In this document: in pieces, positions 8,367 to 18,154 of the stretch
Position numbering within the stretch: the stretch's first letter is position 1
How the letters are laid out: the number at the start of each line of letters is the position of its first letter
Source of the DNA: an uncultured Bacteroidales bacterium
GTDB lineage: Bacteria; Bacteroidota; Bacteroidia; Bacteroidales; F082
Length of the DNA stretch: 64,000 nt
Reading direction: 5' to 3'
Assembly: GCA_905234275.1 (NCBI GenBank)
Contig: CAJOHD010000005.1
Location: 1-64,000 of the forward strand
Translations under genes and position numbers: made by a program
The notes under the pieces: model-generated
Databases searched by the model: none
Told to the model about the DNA's origin: nothing
The model's input: only the letters and a program-made list of their open reading frames with translations

Positions 8367-9836
8367 TTATTTCTTGATGTTTTTCATGGAGGAGAGGATT
8401 AATTCCTTTATCTCATTGTAATTCAACATCTTAGTAATGAATGCAATTATAACGCATATAGCTGCTGCAATGAAGAATGAGGCAATCCAATTTAATGTCA
8501 ATGTGGTTGACATATAAGCGGTTATGCCAATCAATGCTACGAATGCCAATAGACGGAGCCAGAATGAATTGCCGAGTTTGAGGTTGAAGATTTTTTTTGC
8601 GATGAAGAATTGTATGACGCAGGTGACGAATTGCACGCAAAGACTGGTGAATGCTGCTCCAACTGCTTGAAAATGAGGAATAAAGATGCAATTAAGAGTG
8701 ATGTTCAGAACGACACCGCATGCGGCTACAATGTTCAATTGTTTCAGGTTTCCGTTGGCAGTAAGCAGCGTTCCAAAGATGTAAGTTGTTGATATTGAAA
8801 CGAAACTGCCCATCAAAATTTTCAAAATAGTAGAAGATTCTTCGTTGAGCTGGTCGGGATACATCAGCTTCATAAAGTTGCTGCTGTAGAAAATGCACAG
8901 AACCGCAATGATGCATGTCATCGACAGCATTATGCTAAACGATTGTTTTACAAGGCCTTGCAAGTCTTCTTTTTCTTTGATGATTGCAGCAAAAAGTGGC
9001 AGAAGTATCACCGAAAACAGATATGAGATGTTGTTACCTGCGTCGAAAAGTCGCCATGCGCGGGCATAAACTCCGGCTTGACTGGCTGCAATGTCTTCTG
9101 GCAGCAGACGCTCAATGAGAACCGGCTCAAGACGGTTGTAAAAACTCATCAAAAGTACCAGCAAAGCGTAGGGGAGACTCTTTTTGATAATCATTATCAC
9201 AAACGGAATGTTGATTTTGATCGTTAGTTTTCCGGTATGATGAAGAACTATGACAATAGCGATTATGAGTGTGATAATGTATGATACCGTTTGCGCGTAT
9301 ATGTAGCTATAGATGTTGAAACTTGATTTCGGGAAGAATCCTGACCAAAGTAAGAAGCTGCAAATCAATATCATAAGCACTCTGTCGAGCACCGAAAGCA
9401 TGCTGTCGGTCTTGAAAAGTAGCAGAGCCGAGATGTTGGAACGCACATATAAAATAAACGAAAGCAACACTTGGTTGAACCCGAAAATTGCAAGCAATTT
9501 TAATTGCTCGCCGCGATATCCAATAAGCCATCCTATTGCGAAAATCCCAATAAAATAAAGGATTGTGAGTAATATCTTGGCTTGCGAAATGCCTACGAAA
9601 TGCTTGGAAAGAAGCTGATTGTTTTGAGCGATATTTCGGTTGTTGAAATTCGTCAGACCGAGGTCAAGTAATATATAAAATAGGTATGAGAATTGCGAAA
9701 TGGCGAGATAAAGACCGTATGATGTGTCGCCGACGAGATTCTGAACGGCAACATCGACGCCAAGAATCCAGAACGGTTTTATCAAAAGATTGATAAAAAG
9801 TAAAAAAATGATATTTTTTAAGAACTTTTTATTCAT
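8367..9836 (-). CDS. Wzx-like polysaccharide flippase (MOP superfamily)
   Basis: The protein has 489 residues with about twelve to fourteen transmembrane segments. It has the general look of RfbX/Wzx flippases, which move lipid-linked oligosaccharides to the periplasmic face. The start is the ATG at 9836; two in-frame GTG codons lie just before it. It is the first gene of a leftward wzx-wzz-wzy group with no glycosyltransferases nearby, so the sugars must be assembled by genes elsewhere. Confidence 0.8.
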   Translation of the reverse strand: MNKKFLKNIIFLLFINLLIKPFWILGVDVAVQNLVGDTSYGLYLAISQFSYLFYILLDLGLTNFNNRNIAQNNQLLSKHFVGISQAKILLTILYFIGIFAIGWLIGYRGEQLKLLAIFGFNQVLLSFILYVRSNISALLLFKTDSMLSVLDRVLMILICSFLLWSGFFPKSSFNIYSYIYAQTVSYIITLIIAIVIVLHHTGKLTIKINIPFVIMIIKKSLPYALLVLLMSFYNRLEPVLIERLLPEDIAASQAGVYARAWRLFDAGNNISYLFSVILLPLFAAIIKEKEDLQGLVKQSFSIMLSMTCIIAVLCIFYSSNFMKLMYPDQLNEESSTILKILMGSFVSISTTYIFGTLLTANGNLKQLNIVAACGVVLNITLNCIFIPHFQAVGAAFTSLCVQFVTCVIQFFIAKKIFNLKLGNSFWLRLLAFVALIGITAYMSTTLTLNWIASFFIAAAICVIIAFITKMLNYNEIKELILSSMKNIKK

Positions 9837-9934
9837 CACCACTAATCAATCGGCTAACGAAAACAAAACAAATATTATTATAATTTTAATCAAAAAAATG
9901 CGTTACAAAAATAGTACATTTTGAATTATTTTCG

Positions 9935-9942
9935 TAAATTTG
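9935..9942 (+). promoter_or_regulatory. -7 box of the rel gene
   Basis: TAAATTTG (9935-9942) matches the consensus. The expected start of transcription near 9949 leaves a leader of only about 7-13 nt before the first usable codon. Confidence 0.6.
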
Positions 9943-9955
9943 CAAAGTAATTTTT

Positions 9956-12133
9956 TTGAAATTGAAAAAATATTCGGAAAAGGAAATATTAGAGATTGAA
10001 AAATCGTATAACGAGCTGGTTCAGTTAGTTGGCGAGACGATGACGTTGGAAGAGGTCGGATTTATTGGGAAAGCCTACGATTTGTGCTGTTCGAAATATG
10101 ACGGAATGAGGATGCGCTCTGGCAGGCCGATGATGCTTCACGTGCTGGAAGTCGCTAAGATTTGCTATTCCGAGATGGGAATGCACAGTAAAACAATAGT
10201 ATGTGCATTGCTTCACAATATTACGAAAGTTTCAGATGTCACTTTTGATGATATAAAAGAGCAATTCGGTGAGAGAGTTATGCTGATACTCAAGGGCTTA
10301 ATCAAGGTGATGTCTTTGAATATGTCGCAGATCTCGACCCAATCAGACACCTTTAGAAAGCTTTTCTTGTCAATGATTGACGACATCAGGGTGGTGATGC
10401 TGATTATCGCGCATTGCTTGTCGAATTGTCGCAATCAAGGTGATATAGATGTTTCTGTCGACAAATTCTTTGAGATTACAAAATATCTGGTGATTCCGAT
10501 AGTCCATCGTCTTGGTCTTTATAACATCAAAAAAGACATGGAAGAGGCGGTGATGATCCACGAAAACCCTAAAGAATTCGAGGAAATCAAGGAAAAAATC
10601 TCCATGTCGCATGTGATGCAGGAGGAGAAGATGGCTAATTTCCTTTTGCCGATACGTCAGGAGCTGAGCAAAGAGGGCTTTGATTACATGATAAAATGGC
10701 GCACCAAGTCGATTCCGTCGATTTTTGCCAAGATGAAAGCACAAAACGTGCCGTTTGAACAGGTTTACGACCTTTTTGCTGTCAGAATCATCATCAATAA
10801 TTCAAAAATTAAGGAAGAAAAGGCTGATTGCTGGAAGGTGTATTCAATTGTTACAAATCTGTATCAGCCTAATCCTCAACGACTTAGAGATTGGATCACA
10901 AAGCCTAAAGCATCTGGTTACGAGTCGCTGCACACCACAGTGAAAAATGGCGTTGATTGGGTGGAAGTGCAAATCCGCACGTCGCGAATGGACGAGATTG
11001 CGGAAAAAGGTAACGCATCGCATTGGTCGTATAAAAGCCATAACGACAAGCATCAGACGGCTGACGAGTGGCTGAACCAGATCAGAGGTATTCTGGAAGC
11101 CACAGATCAATTGGATTTCAATCCGTTAGACGACAAACGTGCGGCAAAAGGCAAGTCGGATAAGATGTATATCATCACGCCTCAAGGGGAGGTGAAGCAG
11201 CTGCCTGTAGGCTCAACAATCCTTGATTTTGCTTTTGAAGTGCATACTCAGGTGGGAAGTCATTGCATTGGAGCGCGTGTTAATGGGAAAATGCAGCCAA
11301 TCCGTTATGTGCTGAACAATGGTGATCGTGTTGAAATTCAAATAAGTAAGCGTCAGACTCCTAAAGCTGATTGGCTCAATTATGTCAATACAGAGAAGGC
11401 AAAATCAAAAATCAGAAGGTTTTTGAAGGACGAGGAGATGAAGGAGGCTGAGCTTGGCAGTTCAATATTCCACAGAAAGCTCAAAAACTGGAAAATTGCC
11501 TTTAACGATAAGATTTTCACGGAGTTACTTAAGAAATACGATTGTGAATCTGGCATTGAATTCTATCATTATATCGCTACAAATCAGATTGATCTCGCTG
11601 AGTTGAAGACATTTATCTTGTCTCAAACGGAAGAGAAAGAGGTGATTAAGGTTGAGGAGGAGCAACGTAAGGACAAACCCGTTGAAAATGATAGCAATGC
11701 GATGAGTATTGGGGCAAATATCAATGGTTTCGCTTTTAAGATGGCGAAGTGTTGCAACCCGATTCCAGGAGACAATGTTTGCGGCTTTGTCAATGTGGGC
11801 GGCGGAATCACAATTCATCGTGTCAACTGCAAGAATGCCATAGCGATGAAGAAACGCTATCCCTACCGTTTGGTCGATGTGAAATGGCAGGGAGATGTGC
11901 CTTCAAGGGCTACAATCAAGGTGGTGGCAAAGGATAGTTTCGGAATCCTCAGCGATATCACGGAAGTGATGAAACAAATGGAAATCAATATCATAGACGC
12001 GTCAATGGGCACAAGAAACGGTCTTTACGAAGGTCGTTTCGTGGTGCATGTGACGAGCGTGAATTATCTGGAGCAACTCATTCGCAAACTCCGTTCGTTG
12101 AATAATGTCACTGAAGTTCAGCGAATTGATTGA
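9956..12133 (+). CDS. relA: RelA/SpoT family (p)ppGpp synthetase with a degenerate hydrolase domain
   Basis: The protein has 725 residues in the usual order: HD hydrolase (about 30-190), synthetase (about 230-370), TGS (about 400-460), conserved cysteine region (KCCNPIPGDNVCG, about 600) and ACT (about 645-725). The synthetase looks intact: ADCWKVY (catalytic Asp), GYESLHTTV and EVQIRT. The hydrolase is not: the HDxxED motif reads HNITKV, so both the HD Asp and the ED pair are gone. It should make but not degrade the alarmone. No ATG lies at the start; TTG at 9956 or 9962 is implied by the promoter. It is convergent with cyuA. Confidence 0.9.
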   Translation: MKLKKYSEKEILEIEKSYNELVQLVGETMTLEEVGFIGKAYDLCCSKYDGMRMRSGRPMMLHVLEVAKICYSEMGMHSKTIVCALLHNITKVSDVTFDDIKEQFGERVMLILKGLIKVMSLNMSQISTQSDTFRKLFLSMIDDIRVVMLIIAHCLSNCRNQGDIDVSVDKFFEITKYLVIPIVHRLGLYNIKKDMEEAVMIHENPKEFEEIKEKISMSHVMQEEKMANFLLPIRQELSKEGFDYMIKWRTKSIPSIFAKMKAQNVPFEQVYDLFAVRIIINNSKIKEEKADCWKVYSIVTNLYQPNPQRLRDWITKPKASGYESLHTTVKNGVDWVEVQIRTSRMDEIAEKGNASHWSYKSHNDKHQTADEWLNQIRGILEATDQLDFNPLDDKRAAKGKSDKMYIITPQGEVKQLPVGSTILDFAFEVHTQVGSHCIGARVNGKMQPIRYVLNNGDRVEIQISKRQTPKADWLNYVNTEKAKSKIRRFLKDEEMKEAELGSSIFHRKLKNWKIAFNDKIFTELLKKYDCESGIEFYHYIATNQIDLAELKTFILSQTEEKEVIKVEEEQRKDKPVENDSNAMSIGANINGFAFKMAKCCNPIPGDNVCGFVNVGGGITIHRVNCKNAIAMKKRYPYRLVDVKWQGDVPSRATIKVVAKDSFGILSDITEVMKQMEINIIDASMGTRNGLYEGRFVVHVTSVNYLEQLIRKLRSLNNVTEVQRID

Positions 12134-12140
12134 TAATCAG

Positions 12141-13415
12141 TTATTTAGTCATAATGTCGATAATCTCGGTATCGGTTTCTTTCATGCCGATTGAGCCGAC
12201 TAATCCCACATTATTAATAGTGTCTTCGATGTCGCATCCTACGATGCCGTCGCCGGCTTCGAACTGCTGACCGTTTTTATACATGTAATAGCCTAAAATG
12301 CCTGATTCCACTGATGCTGCGATCTTTGCCGCACATGATGCTTTGGCGCCGTCGCAGATGATTCCTGAAACGGTGACGACGGCGTTACACAGTGTATGTT
12401 CAATAACATCAAGGCTTTCGCCGAGAAGGTAGGCGATACCGCAGGCTGCTGCGCAGCCTGCGCTGACAGCTCCACAATATGCAGAGAGTCGTCCGATGCG
12501 CGTTTTCTGGTGAATTGCAGTGAGGTTTGAAACAACCAAAGCACGGTACAGTCTGTCATCGCTGATGTTATATTCTTCAGCGTATGCAATGACTGGCATT
12601 GACACTGTAAGTCCTTGATTACCACTGCCTGAGTTGATGATAACTGGCAGCTCGCATCCGTTCATTCTGGCATCGGAACCTGCAGCGGCGCGGGCTTTTG
12701 CCTTCACTTTGATGTCGTCGCCGTAATATTTTAATAATGTGCTGCCGATATTGGCGCCCCAGTTGTTTTTAAGACCTTCGTCAGAGATGGCTTTGTTGTA
12801 TTCTATCTGTCGTCCGATAATCTCTTTAATGTCTTGAATATCAACGCTATCTGCAAAGTCAACAATTCCAGCGATGCTCAAGCAACTGCGATCTGTAAGT
12901 TCTTTGGTTGGCTTGGCGATGGTGTCGCTTTCAAAGATGATGATATTGTCTTTCTGGATATGAATGATGTTGGTGTGAAAACCGCAGATTCTCACCTCAG
13001 CATGGTGCTCGCCTTTATACGCTATAACTGTGACATCCAGCTGATCGCGGCATGTGATATGTTTCACGGTGATAGGGGTGGAGGCGAGGTAATCCTCGGT
13101 CATTTTTTTCTGTTCAGGTGTCACGTTGGCAATAACTTCAAGGGCTTTATCTGGGTTTCCAGCTATTATACCAACTGCAACGGCTGCCTTTATTCCCTTC
13201 ATTCCGTTTGTGTTAGGCACGATAACGCTCTTAACATTCTTAATGATGTTTCCGCTGGCAAGAACTTCAACTCTGTCAGGTGTGGCGCCTAAAACCTGAT
13301 GCGCTTTGGCTGCGGCATAGGCGAGACAGATCGGTTCAGTACAGCCCATAGCTGGGACCAGTTCTTCTTTTAAGATGTTGATATACAATTGATAACGTGA
13401 ATCTGACTTATTCAT
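12141..13415 (-). CDS. cyuA: L-cysteine desulfidase / UPF0597 (CyuA-like) family
   Basis: The protein has 424 residues, typical of the family. Hallmarks are GCTEP near residue 25, GSGNQGLTVSMPV near 275, and a Cys-rich stretch with SAGCAAACG near 330. In characterised members these Cys residues hold an Fe-S cluster, and the enzyme releases sulfide, ammonia and pyruvate from L-cysteine; relatives are serine dehydratases. It is the last gene of a leftward operon after the TPR gene, 1 nt apart. Substrate is not certain. Confidence 0.8.
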   Translation of the reverse strand: MNKSDSRYQLYINILKEELVPAMGCTEPICLAYAAAKAHQVLGATPDRVEVLASGNIIKNVKSVIVPNTNGMKGIKAAVAVGIIAGNPDKALEVIANVTPEQKKMTEDYLASTPITVKHITCRDQLDVTVIAYKGEHHAEVRICGFHTNIIHIQKDNIIIFESDTIAKPTKELTDRSCLSIAGIVDFADSVDIQDIKEIIGRQIEYNKAISDEGLKNNWGANIGSTLLKYYGDDIKVKAKARAAAGSDARMNGCELPVIINSGSGNQGLTVSMPVIAYAEEYNISDDRLYRALVVSNLTAIHQKTRIGRLSAYCGAVSAGCAAACGIAYLLGESLDVIEHTLCNAVVTVSGIICDGAKASCAAKIAASVESGILGYYMYKNGQQFEAGDGIVGCDIEDTINNVGLVGSIGMKETDTEIIDIMTK

Positions 13416-13416
13416 A

Positions 13417-15444
13417 TTAGTTTCCTTTTGTTATTTCCATTGATGTTATTTCTATGTTGCCGTTTTCCGGTAATATTTCAATCCATGTGTTATCTTCGCT
13501 GAACCATTTGTATTGCGAGCCGATTCTCACGATGAAGTCGTTAACATCCTGATTCTTAGGCACATTGACAGTGAAACCGCCATTTCTGCCACTCTTGCTT
13601 CCGTAAGATATGTACATGATAAATGGTCTGTCGCCTAAATTCTTGGCTTTCAATAAGATATAGTTGCCACGACGTGTTGTGACGTCAACAGGTTCGAAAT
13701 CGAAACGTTTGGTGTCGCTGGAGTTGATAGTAATTGAAGAATCAACCAGTGTTACGAGTTTGTTCGCTGCCAAAATCTCTCCGATTTCCCTGATTTTATT
13801 GGCAGGATAGGGGTTTTCTGTTCCAACGTTGATGGCTTTTGTATAAAGCTCTATCGCCTTGTCATAATTCTTGGTTTGGAACTGTGCGTCAGCCTTGGTG
13901 ATAAAGCCGTTGTATTCGTTTTGAAGACCTGCAACTCGCATGTTTTCATATTGTTGGGCAAGTGTAAGTTGTTGATTAGCAGCTTCGTCGCCTGGTTTGT
14001 TGGTCAAAGCGATGTTGTATTGTCTGATAGCTTCGGCAAAGTTTCTGCTGTCCATCGCATACTGTCCATCCGACATGGCTCTGTTGTAGTTTTCTTGCTT
14101 CTGACGCTGGATTTCTTCATAAAAACCTGCAATTATGCCCAACTTTTCTGTTGCAACAGCATTATTTGGGTCTAAAGCTAGAACTTGATTGAACGACAGT
14201 TCGGCTTCAGCGTATTGTTTTGATGTAAGCTGTTGATTACCAGTGTTAATGAGGTTCTGAATCCGTTCTTTGCGCTGTTTTTCAGCTTCTGCTGCTGCCA
14301 AACGTTCCTGCTCTTTGCGCTGTTGTTCGGCATACATAATCATATCCTCGGCATTCTTTTTCTTTGCAAGTGCCTCGGCGTTATTTGGCTTGAGTTCCAA
14401 TGCTTTATTGTAATAGGAGAGGGCCAACTCATAGTTTTTGGCACTCTCTGCACTTTCACCTTTGCTGATGAAGTTAGCGAAATCACTGTCAATCTTTGCC
14501 TTATCGCTCTGAATCTTACGATATTCAGGGCTGTTAACGATTTCGTCAACGCGAGAAATCATTCCTAAAGCGTATGAATCGTCAGGAATCACTGATAAAG
14601 CCTCTTGGTATGCTGCTTTTGCCTCATTATAAGAACGGTCTTCGTAAAGCGCGTCGGCCTCGCTAATCTTAGAAAGATAGTTGTCGGCGACTTTTTTCGT
14701 TGCTTGTAGCTCTTTTACCTTATTTGAAATGTCGATTTCATCAGGGAAAAGTTGTAATGCCTGTTCATATGCGTCAATTGCTTCCGCGTATTTTTTTCTT
14801 AAAGTAAATTCTTGACCTTGTGCACAAAGTCTATCAAACTCAGACACTTTCAAGTCGTAGACTTCTTTCTTGCTTTTGGCATCCTGATACTTTGTTTTGG
14901 CAGCTGAATTGTTTGGATAAAGCTTTAACGCCGATTCATATTGCATGACTGCTTCGGCATATTTATCTTGCTTCAAAAGCTTGTCTCCCAACGTAACCAT
15001 CTCGTTGAATGAGTCCAATTTCTTTTTCTCATCTTTGAGAATAGTGGTGATTTCTTGTTTTTTGCCCAAGGCATATTCGTCATTTGGGAAAATCTTCAAG
15101 GCCTTGTTGTATTCAGCTAACGCTTTATCTAACTCGTTGTTAGAGTAGAAGTTATCGCCATTATCGATGTGCTCGAAGAACTGTTCTTCTTTTTTACTCT
15201 CCTCGCGTATCTTTTGCAAGGTGTTGTCCAGCTTGCTTTTTGCCGATGCGTCTTTGGGTCTTAATCTTAATGCTTCCTGATAATATGTTTTGGCTTTGAT
15301 ATACTCCTTTTTCGCATATTCTTTGTCGCCCGATGAAATCAGAGATTGGAAAGTGGGGGCGGTTTCTTGGGAATAAGCGCATGTCGTTGAAAAACAAAGA
15401 ATTCCAAACGATATGATGAATATATATTTGATAAAACTTCTCAT
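13417..15444 (-). CDS. Secreted tetratricopeptide repeat protein
   Basis: The protein has 675 residues. A signal peptide (about 1-25, ending CAYSQ) is followed by about a dozen TPR units across 30-560, many with the A-x-x-x-Y-x-x-A-L pattern (YAEAVMQYESALKLYPNN is typical). Lys/Glu-rich coiled coil segments separate the repeats. Residues 570-675 form a distinct beta-rich domain of unknown type. It probably sits in the periplasm or at the inner face of the outer membrane as a scaffold. It lies between lolD and cyuA with 1-nt gaps, so it is cotranscribed. No specific function can be assigned. Confidence 0.75.
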   Translation of the reverse strand: MRSFIKYIFIISFGILCFSTTCAYSQETAPTFQSLISSGDKEYAKKEYIKAKTYYQEALRLRPKDASAKSKLDNTLQKIREESKKEEQFFEHIDNGDNFYSNNELDKALAEYNKALKIFPNDEYALGKKQEITTILKDEKKKLDSFNEMVTLGDKLLKQDKYAEAVMQYESALKLYPNNSAAKTKYQDAKSKKEVYDLKVSEFDRLCAQGQEFTLRKKYAEAIDAYEQALQLFPDEIDISNKVKELQATKKVADNYLSKISEADALYEDRSYNEAKAAYQEALSVIPDDSYALGMISRVDEIVNSPEYRKIQSDKAKIDSDFANFISKGESAESAKNYELALSYYNKALELKPNNAEALAKKKNAEDMIMYAEQQRKEQERLAAAEAEKQRKERIQNLINTGNQQLTSKQYAEAELSFNQVLALDPNNAVATEKLGIIAGFYEEIQRQKQENYNRAMSDGQYAMDSRNFAEAIRQYNIALTNKPGDEAANQQLTLAQQYENMRVAGLQNEYNGFITKADAQFQTKNYDKAIELYTKAINVGTENPYPANKIREIGEILAANKLVTLVDSSITINSSDTKRFDFEPVDVTTRRGNYILLKAKNLGDRPFIMYISYGSKSGRNGGFTVNVPKNQDVNDFIVRIGSQYKWFSEDNTWIEILPENGNIEITSMEITKGN

Positions 15445-15445
15445 C

Positions 15446-16096
15446 TTAATTGATTTTACCGTCTTTTATTGTTAAAGTCCTGTCGGCCATCCGTGCAAGT
15501 TCAGGATTATGTGTTACAATAACGAAAGTTTGTCCTGTTTGTTCTCTTAATTTGAAAAAAAGTTCATGAAGCTCTTTCGCGTTTTGTGAATCGAGATTTC
15601 CGGATGGCTCATCCGCAAGAATCACTGAAGGGTTGTTGATAAGGGCTCTTGCCACTGCTACACGTTGCTGCTCTCCTCCTGAAAGCATTGATGGTTTGTG
15701 ATTTGCTCTTTCTGTAAGATTAAGATAATCAAGTAATTTAGAAGCTTTACTTAAAGCGTTACTTTTAGATTCTCCTGCAATAAAAGCAGGGATACAAATA
15801 TTTTCAAGGGCTGTAAATTCTGGCAAAAGATGATGAAATTGGAACACAAAGCCGATGTTTTTATTGCGGAAAGCGGCAAGGGATTTTTGGCCCAACTTGT
15901 TTATATTCTGTCCATTGATGACAACCTCGCCTTTATCAGCTTTTTCCAGTGTTCCGATGATTTGAAGCAATGTCGATTTTCCGGCACCGGATGCGCCAAC
16001 AATAGTGACGATCTCGCCTTTATTTATATGAATATCAATGCCTTTAATGACATCAACATTGCCAAATGATTTGTATATGCCTTGTGCTTCTATCAT
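15446..16096 (-). CDS. lolD: ABC transporter ATPase, LolD/MacB type
   Basis: The protein has 216 residues. It shows Walker [11 protein letters not shown]-loop [15 protein letters not shown], signature [15 protein letters not shown], Walker [13 protein letters not shown] and the switch His in [10 protein letters not shown]. The phrases FHHLLPEF and [10 protein letters not shown] are typical of LolD, which powers lipoprotein release from the inner membrane. No permease gene is adjacent, so it could also be another MacB-type exporter ATPase. The start codon shares one base with the stop of the acetyltransferase gene. Confidence 0.8.
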   Translation of the reverse strand: MIEAQGIYKSFGNVDVIKGIDIHINKGEIVTIVGASGAGKSTLLQIIGTLEKADKGEVVINGQNINKLGQKSLAAFRNKNIGFVFQFHHLLPEFTALENICIPAFIAGESKSNALSKASKLLDYLNLTERANHKPSMLSGGEQQRVAVARALINNPSVILADEPSGNLDSQNAKELHELFFKLREQTGQTFVIVTHNPELARMADRTLTIKDGKIN

Positions 16097-17307
16097 CAGT
16101 CTTCTTTTTTGCCGTTATATTGCAGTTTTGCCCTTGTAAAAGGTTTGTTTCTGTCAAAGAGATATCTGAAAGTAATATGTGTCTTGTAATGCGTAGCGCC
16201 AGCTCTTTCAGCAATTTTGAGCATTGGAGGGTTGAAATCACCTATCCAATTGAGCTGCAGCTCTTTGTATTTAAATCTCTTCTTGATTGCCTGAGATTCA
16301 AGTGAGCAAACCAGTCCTGATTCTAGACCTTTTTTACGGTGTTCCGGCACGATTCCGAATACCAAAGAGATGGCTCTGTCGCAGATTCTGGAAACTTTGA
16401 CTCTCCAAAAGATTCGTAACGCATTGAAGCCCTTATCATTACCATTTAAACCTTTATAGATCTGGTTTAAATCTATCATCATCAGGAAGAAACCAACGGG
16501 TTCGCCTTTATAATATGCGAAATGCATCAGGCGAGGGTCGATGATTGGTTTCATGCTGTTTAGCAAAGCTAAAGCATGTTGGCGTGTGAGCTTTGCAGTG
16601 CCGGGAATTGCACCCCACGATTTGTTGTAAATCGTCAGGAAATCATCAGCATAGCGGTCAATTTTACGTTTATCGAGAATCTCGAAAGAGTAATCGGGGT
16701 TTTCATATATGCGAGCCGCTTTTTCATGGAGAATAGGGTCGAATCCGCCAGGAATGAGATTGCGTCGGAATGTCAACTGCTTGAAATAATCCTTAAAGCC
16801 ATAATTTTCAAAGAGTTGCTTGTAATAAGGATAGTTGTACGGCATGTTGTAAATCGGGTCGGTGAAACCTTCTACAAGACAGCCCCAGAAATAATCGCGA
16901 TCGCCAAAGTTTATTGGACCATCCATAGCTTCGAAGCCACGTTCTTCGAGCCATTTCTTGGCGGCATCAAAGAGGATGTTAGCTGCTTCCTGGTCGTTGA
17001 TGCAGTCGAAGAAGCCGCATCCGCCGGTTTTTTGGCCGTTTTCCTCGTTTTCATACACTTTTGAGGTCTTCTCATCATAGAAAACGGCGATTCTTCCGAC
17101 GATTTTGCCATTTTTGTCAGTCAGGTAATATCTTGTTGCATCACCATGGCGGAAAAGTTTGTTCTGTTCTTTGTCGAAAACCTTTTCCACTTCGCGGTCA
17201 AGAGGTCTGACATAATGGTTGTCGTTTTTATATAATTTTGACGGAAATGCCAGCCATTGCTTGATTTCCCGTTTGCTTAATACTTCGTGCAGTGTGTAAT
17301 CTGACAT
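16096..17307 (-). CDS. GNAT-fold N-acetyltransferase-like protein
   Basis: The protein has 403 residues. The length and the middle segments ([23 protein letters not shown], and [15 protein letters not shown] as a likely acetyl-CoA loop) match a conserved Bacteroidetes family annotated as GNAT acetyltransferases with two GNAT-like halves. The substrate is unknown. The ATG at 17307 is used; the frame stays open to 17346, but that lies beyond the minus-strand -7 box at 17335-17342. It is the first gene of the operon with lolD, the TPR gene and cyuA. Confidence 0.65.
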   Translation of the reverse strand: MSDYTLHEVLSKREIKQWLAFPSKLYKNDNHYVRPLDREVEKVFDKEQNKLFRHGDATRYYLTDKNGKIVGRIAVFYDEKTSKVYENEENGQKTGGCGFFDCINDQEAANILFDAAKKWLEERGFEAMDGPINFGDRDYFWGCLVEGFTDPIYNMPYNYPYYKQLFENYGFKDYFKQLTFRRNLIPGGFDPILHEKAARIYENPDYSFEILDKRKIDRYADDFLTIYNKSWGAIPGTAKLTRQHALALLNSMKPIIDPRLMHFAYYKGEPVGFFLMMIDLNQIYKGLNGNDKGFNALRIFWRVKVSRICDRAISLVFGIVPEHRKKGLESGLVCSLESQAIKKRFKYKELQLNWIGDFNPPMLKIAERAGATHYKTHITFRYLFDRNKPFTRAKLQYNGKKED

Positions 17308-17334
17308 TAAATTCAATTTTCCACAATTATTCTG

Positions 17335-17342
17335 CAAAAATA
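17335..17342 (-). promoter_or_regulatory. -7 box of the acetyltransferase-lolD-TPR-cyuA operon
   Basis: TATTTTTG on the minus strand. Only 12 bp separate it from the nth -7 box on the other strand. Confidence 0.55.
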
Positions 17343-17354
17343 ACAAAAAATATG

Positions 17355-17362
17355 TAATTTTG
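17355..17362 (+). promoter_or_regulatory. -7 box of nth
   Basis: TAATTTTG fits the consensus, with transcription expected near 17368 and the ATG at 17381. It faces away from the minus-strand box at 17335. Confidence 0.55.
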
Positions 17363-17380
17363 TTGTGAAATTTTAAAAAA

Positions 17381-18040
17381 ATGAAAAAGATTGATATTCA
17401 GGCAAAATACGATGCTTTTATAGAGTTTTTTGAGAAAACGATGCCAGTGGCAGAGTCGGAGTTGAAGTTTCAAAATCCTTACCAACTGATTGTTGCTGTG
17501 GTCCTTTCGGCTCAGTGTACTGATAAAAGGGTAAATATGACCACGCCGGCGTTTTTTGAGCGCTTTCCTGATGCAAAGTCGTTGTCGGAAGCTACTCAAG
17601 ATGAAGTGTATCAATTGATTAAGTCGATTTCTTATCCGAATAACAAGGCAAAGAATCTGATTGGAATGGCAAAAGCTCTTATGGCTGATTTCAACGGCGT
17701 TGTGCCAGATAATATTGATGATTTGCAGAAATTGCCTGGAGTAGGGCGTAAGACAGCCAATGTTGTTGTTGCTGTAGCATTTGATAAACCAGCAATGCCT
17801 GTTGACACTCATGTTTTCAGAGTTTCTGCAAGAATTGGTTTGAGTAAAAACTCGAAAACGCCATTAGATACTGAGAAACAGCTTGTCGAACATATACCTC
17901 AGAAATTGCTTTCCAAGGCCCATCATTGGCTGATTTTGCACGGCAGATATGTATGCTTGGCGCGCAAGCCGAAATGCGAGGAATGTGGTATTCAAGAAAT
18001 TTGTAATTTTTATCAAAAAAATGGTAAAAAAGTTTGCTGA
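17381..18040 (+). CDS. nth: Endonuclease III
   Basis: The protein has 219 residues, the normal length. The helix-hairpin-helix LPGVGRKTANVV, with its catalytic Lys, is followed by the catalytic Asp in MPVDTHVFRV. The C-terminus holds the 4Fe-4S ligands in C-x6-C-x2-C-x5-C spacing (CLARKPKCEECGIQEIC). The enzyme removes oxidised pyrimidines and nicks the abasic site in base excision repair. It is followed by recA, which has its own promoter. Confidence 0.95.
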   Translation: MKKIDIQAKYDAFIEFFEKTMPVAESELKFQNPYQLIVAVVLSAQCTDKRVNMTTPAFFERFPDAKSLSEATQDEVYQLIKSISYPNNKAKNLIGMAKALMADFNGVVPDNIDDLQKLPGVGRKTANVVVAVAFDKPAMPVDTHVFRVSARIGLSKNSKTPLDTEKQLVEHIPQKLLSKAHHWLILHGRYVCLARKPKCEECGIQEICNFYQKNGKKVC

Positions 18041-18063
18041 TTATAAAAAAATGTTTATATTTG
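18033..18063 (+). promoter_or_regulatory. Promoter of recA
   Basis: TTTG (18033-18036), 19 nt, TATATTTG (18056-18063): a near-perfect Bacteroidetes promoter. The -33 element overlaps the last codons of nth. The leader to the recA ATG is about 85 nt; no obvious LexA-like dyad was seen in it. Confidence 0.75.
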
Positions 18064-18154
18064 TAGCGTTACAGTTTGATTAAAAACTCGTCAAAATCAG
18101 ATTGTAATATTGGGAATTATGGTATTAACTTATTGATTTAAAACTATTTAGAAA

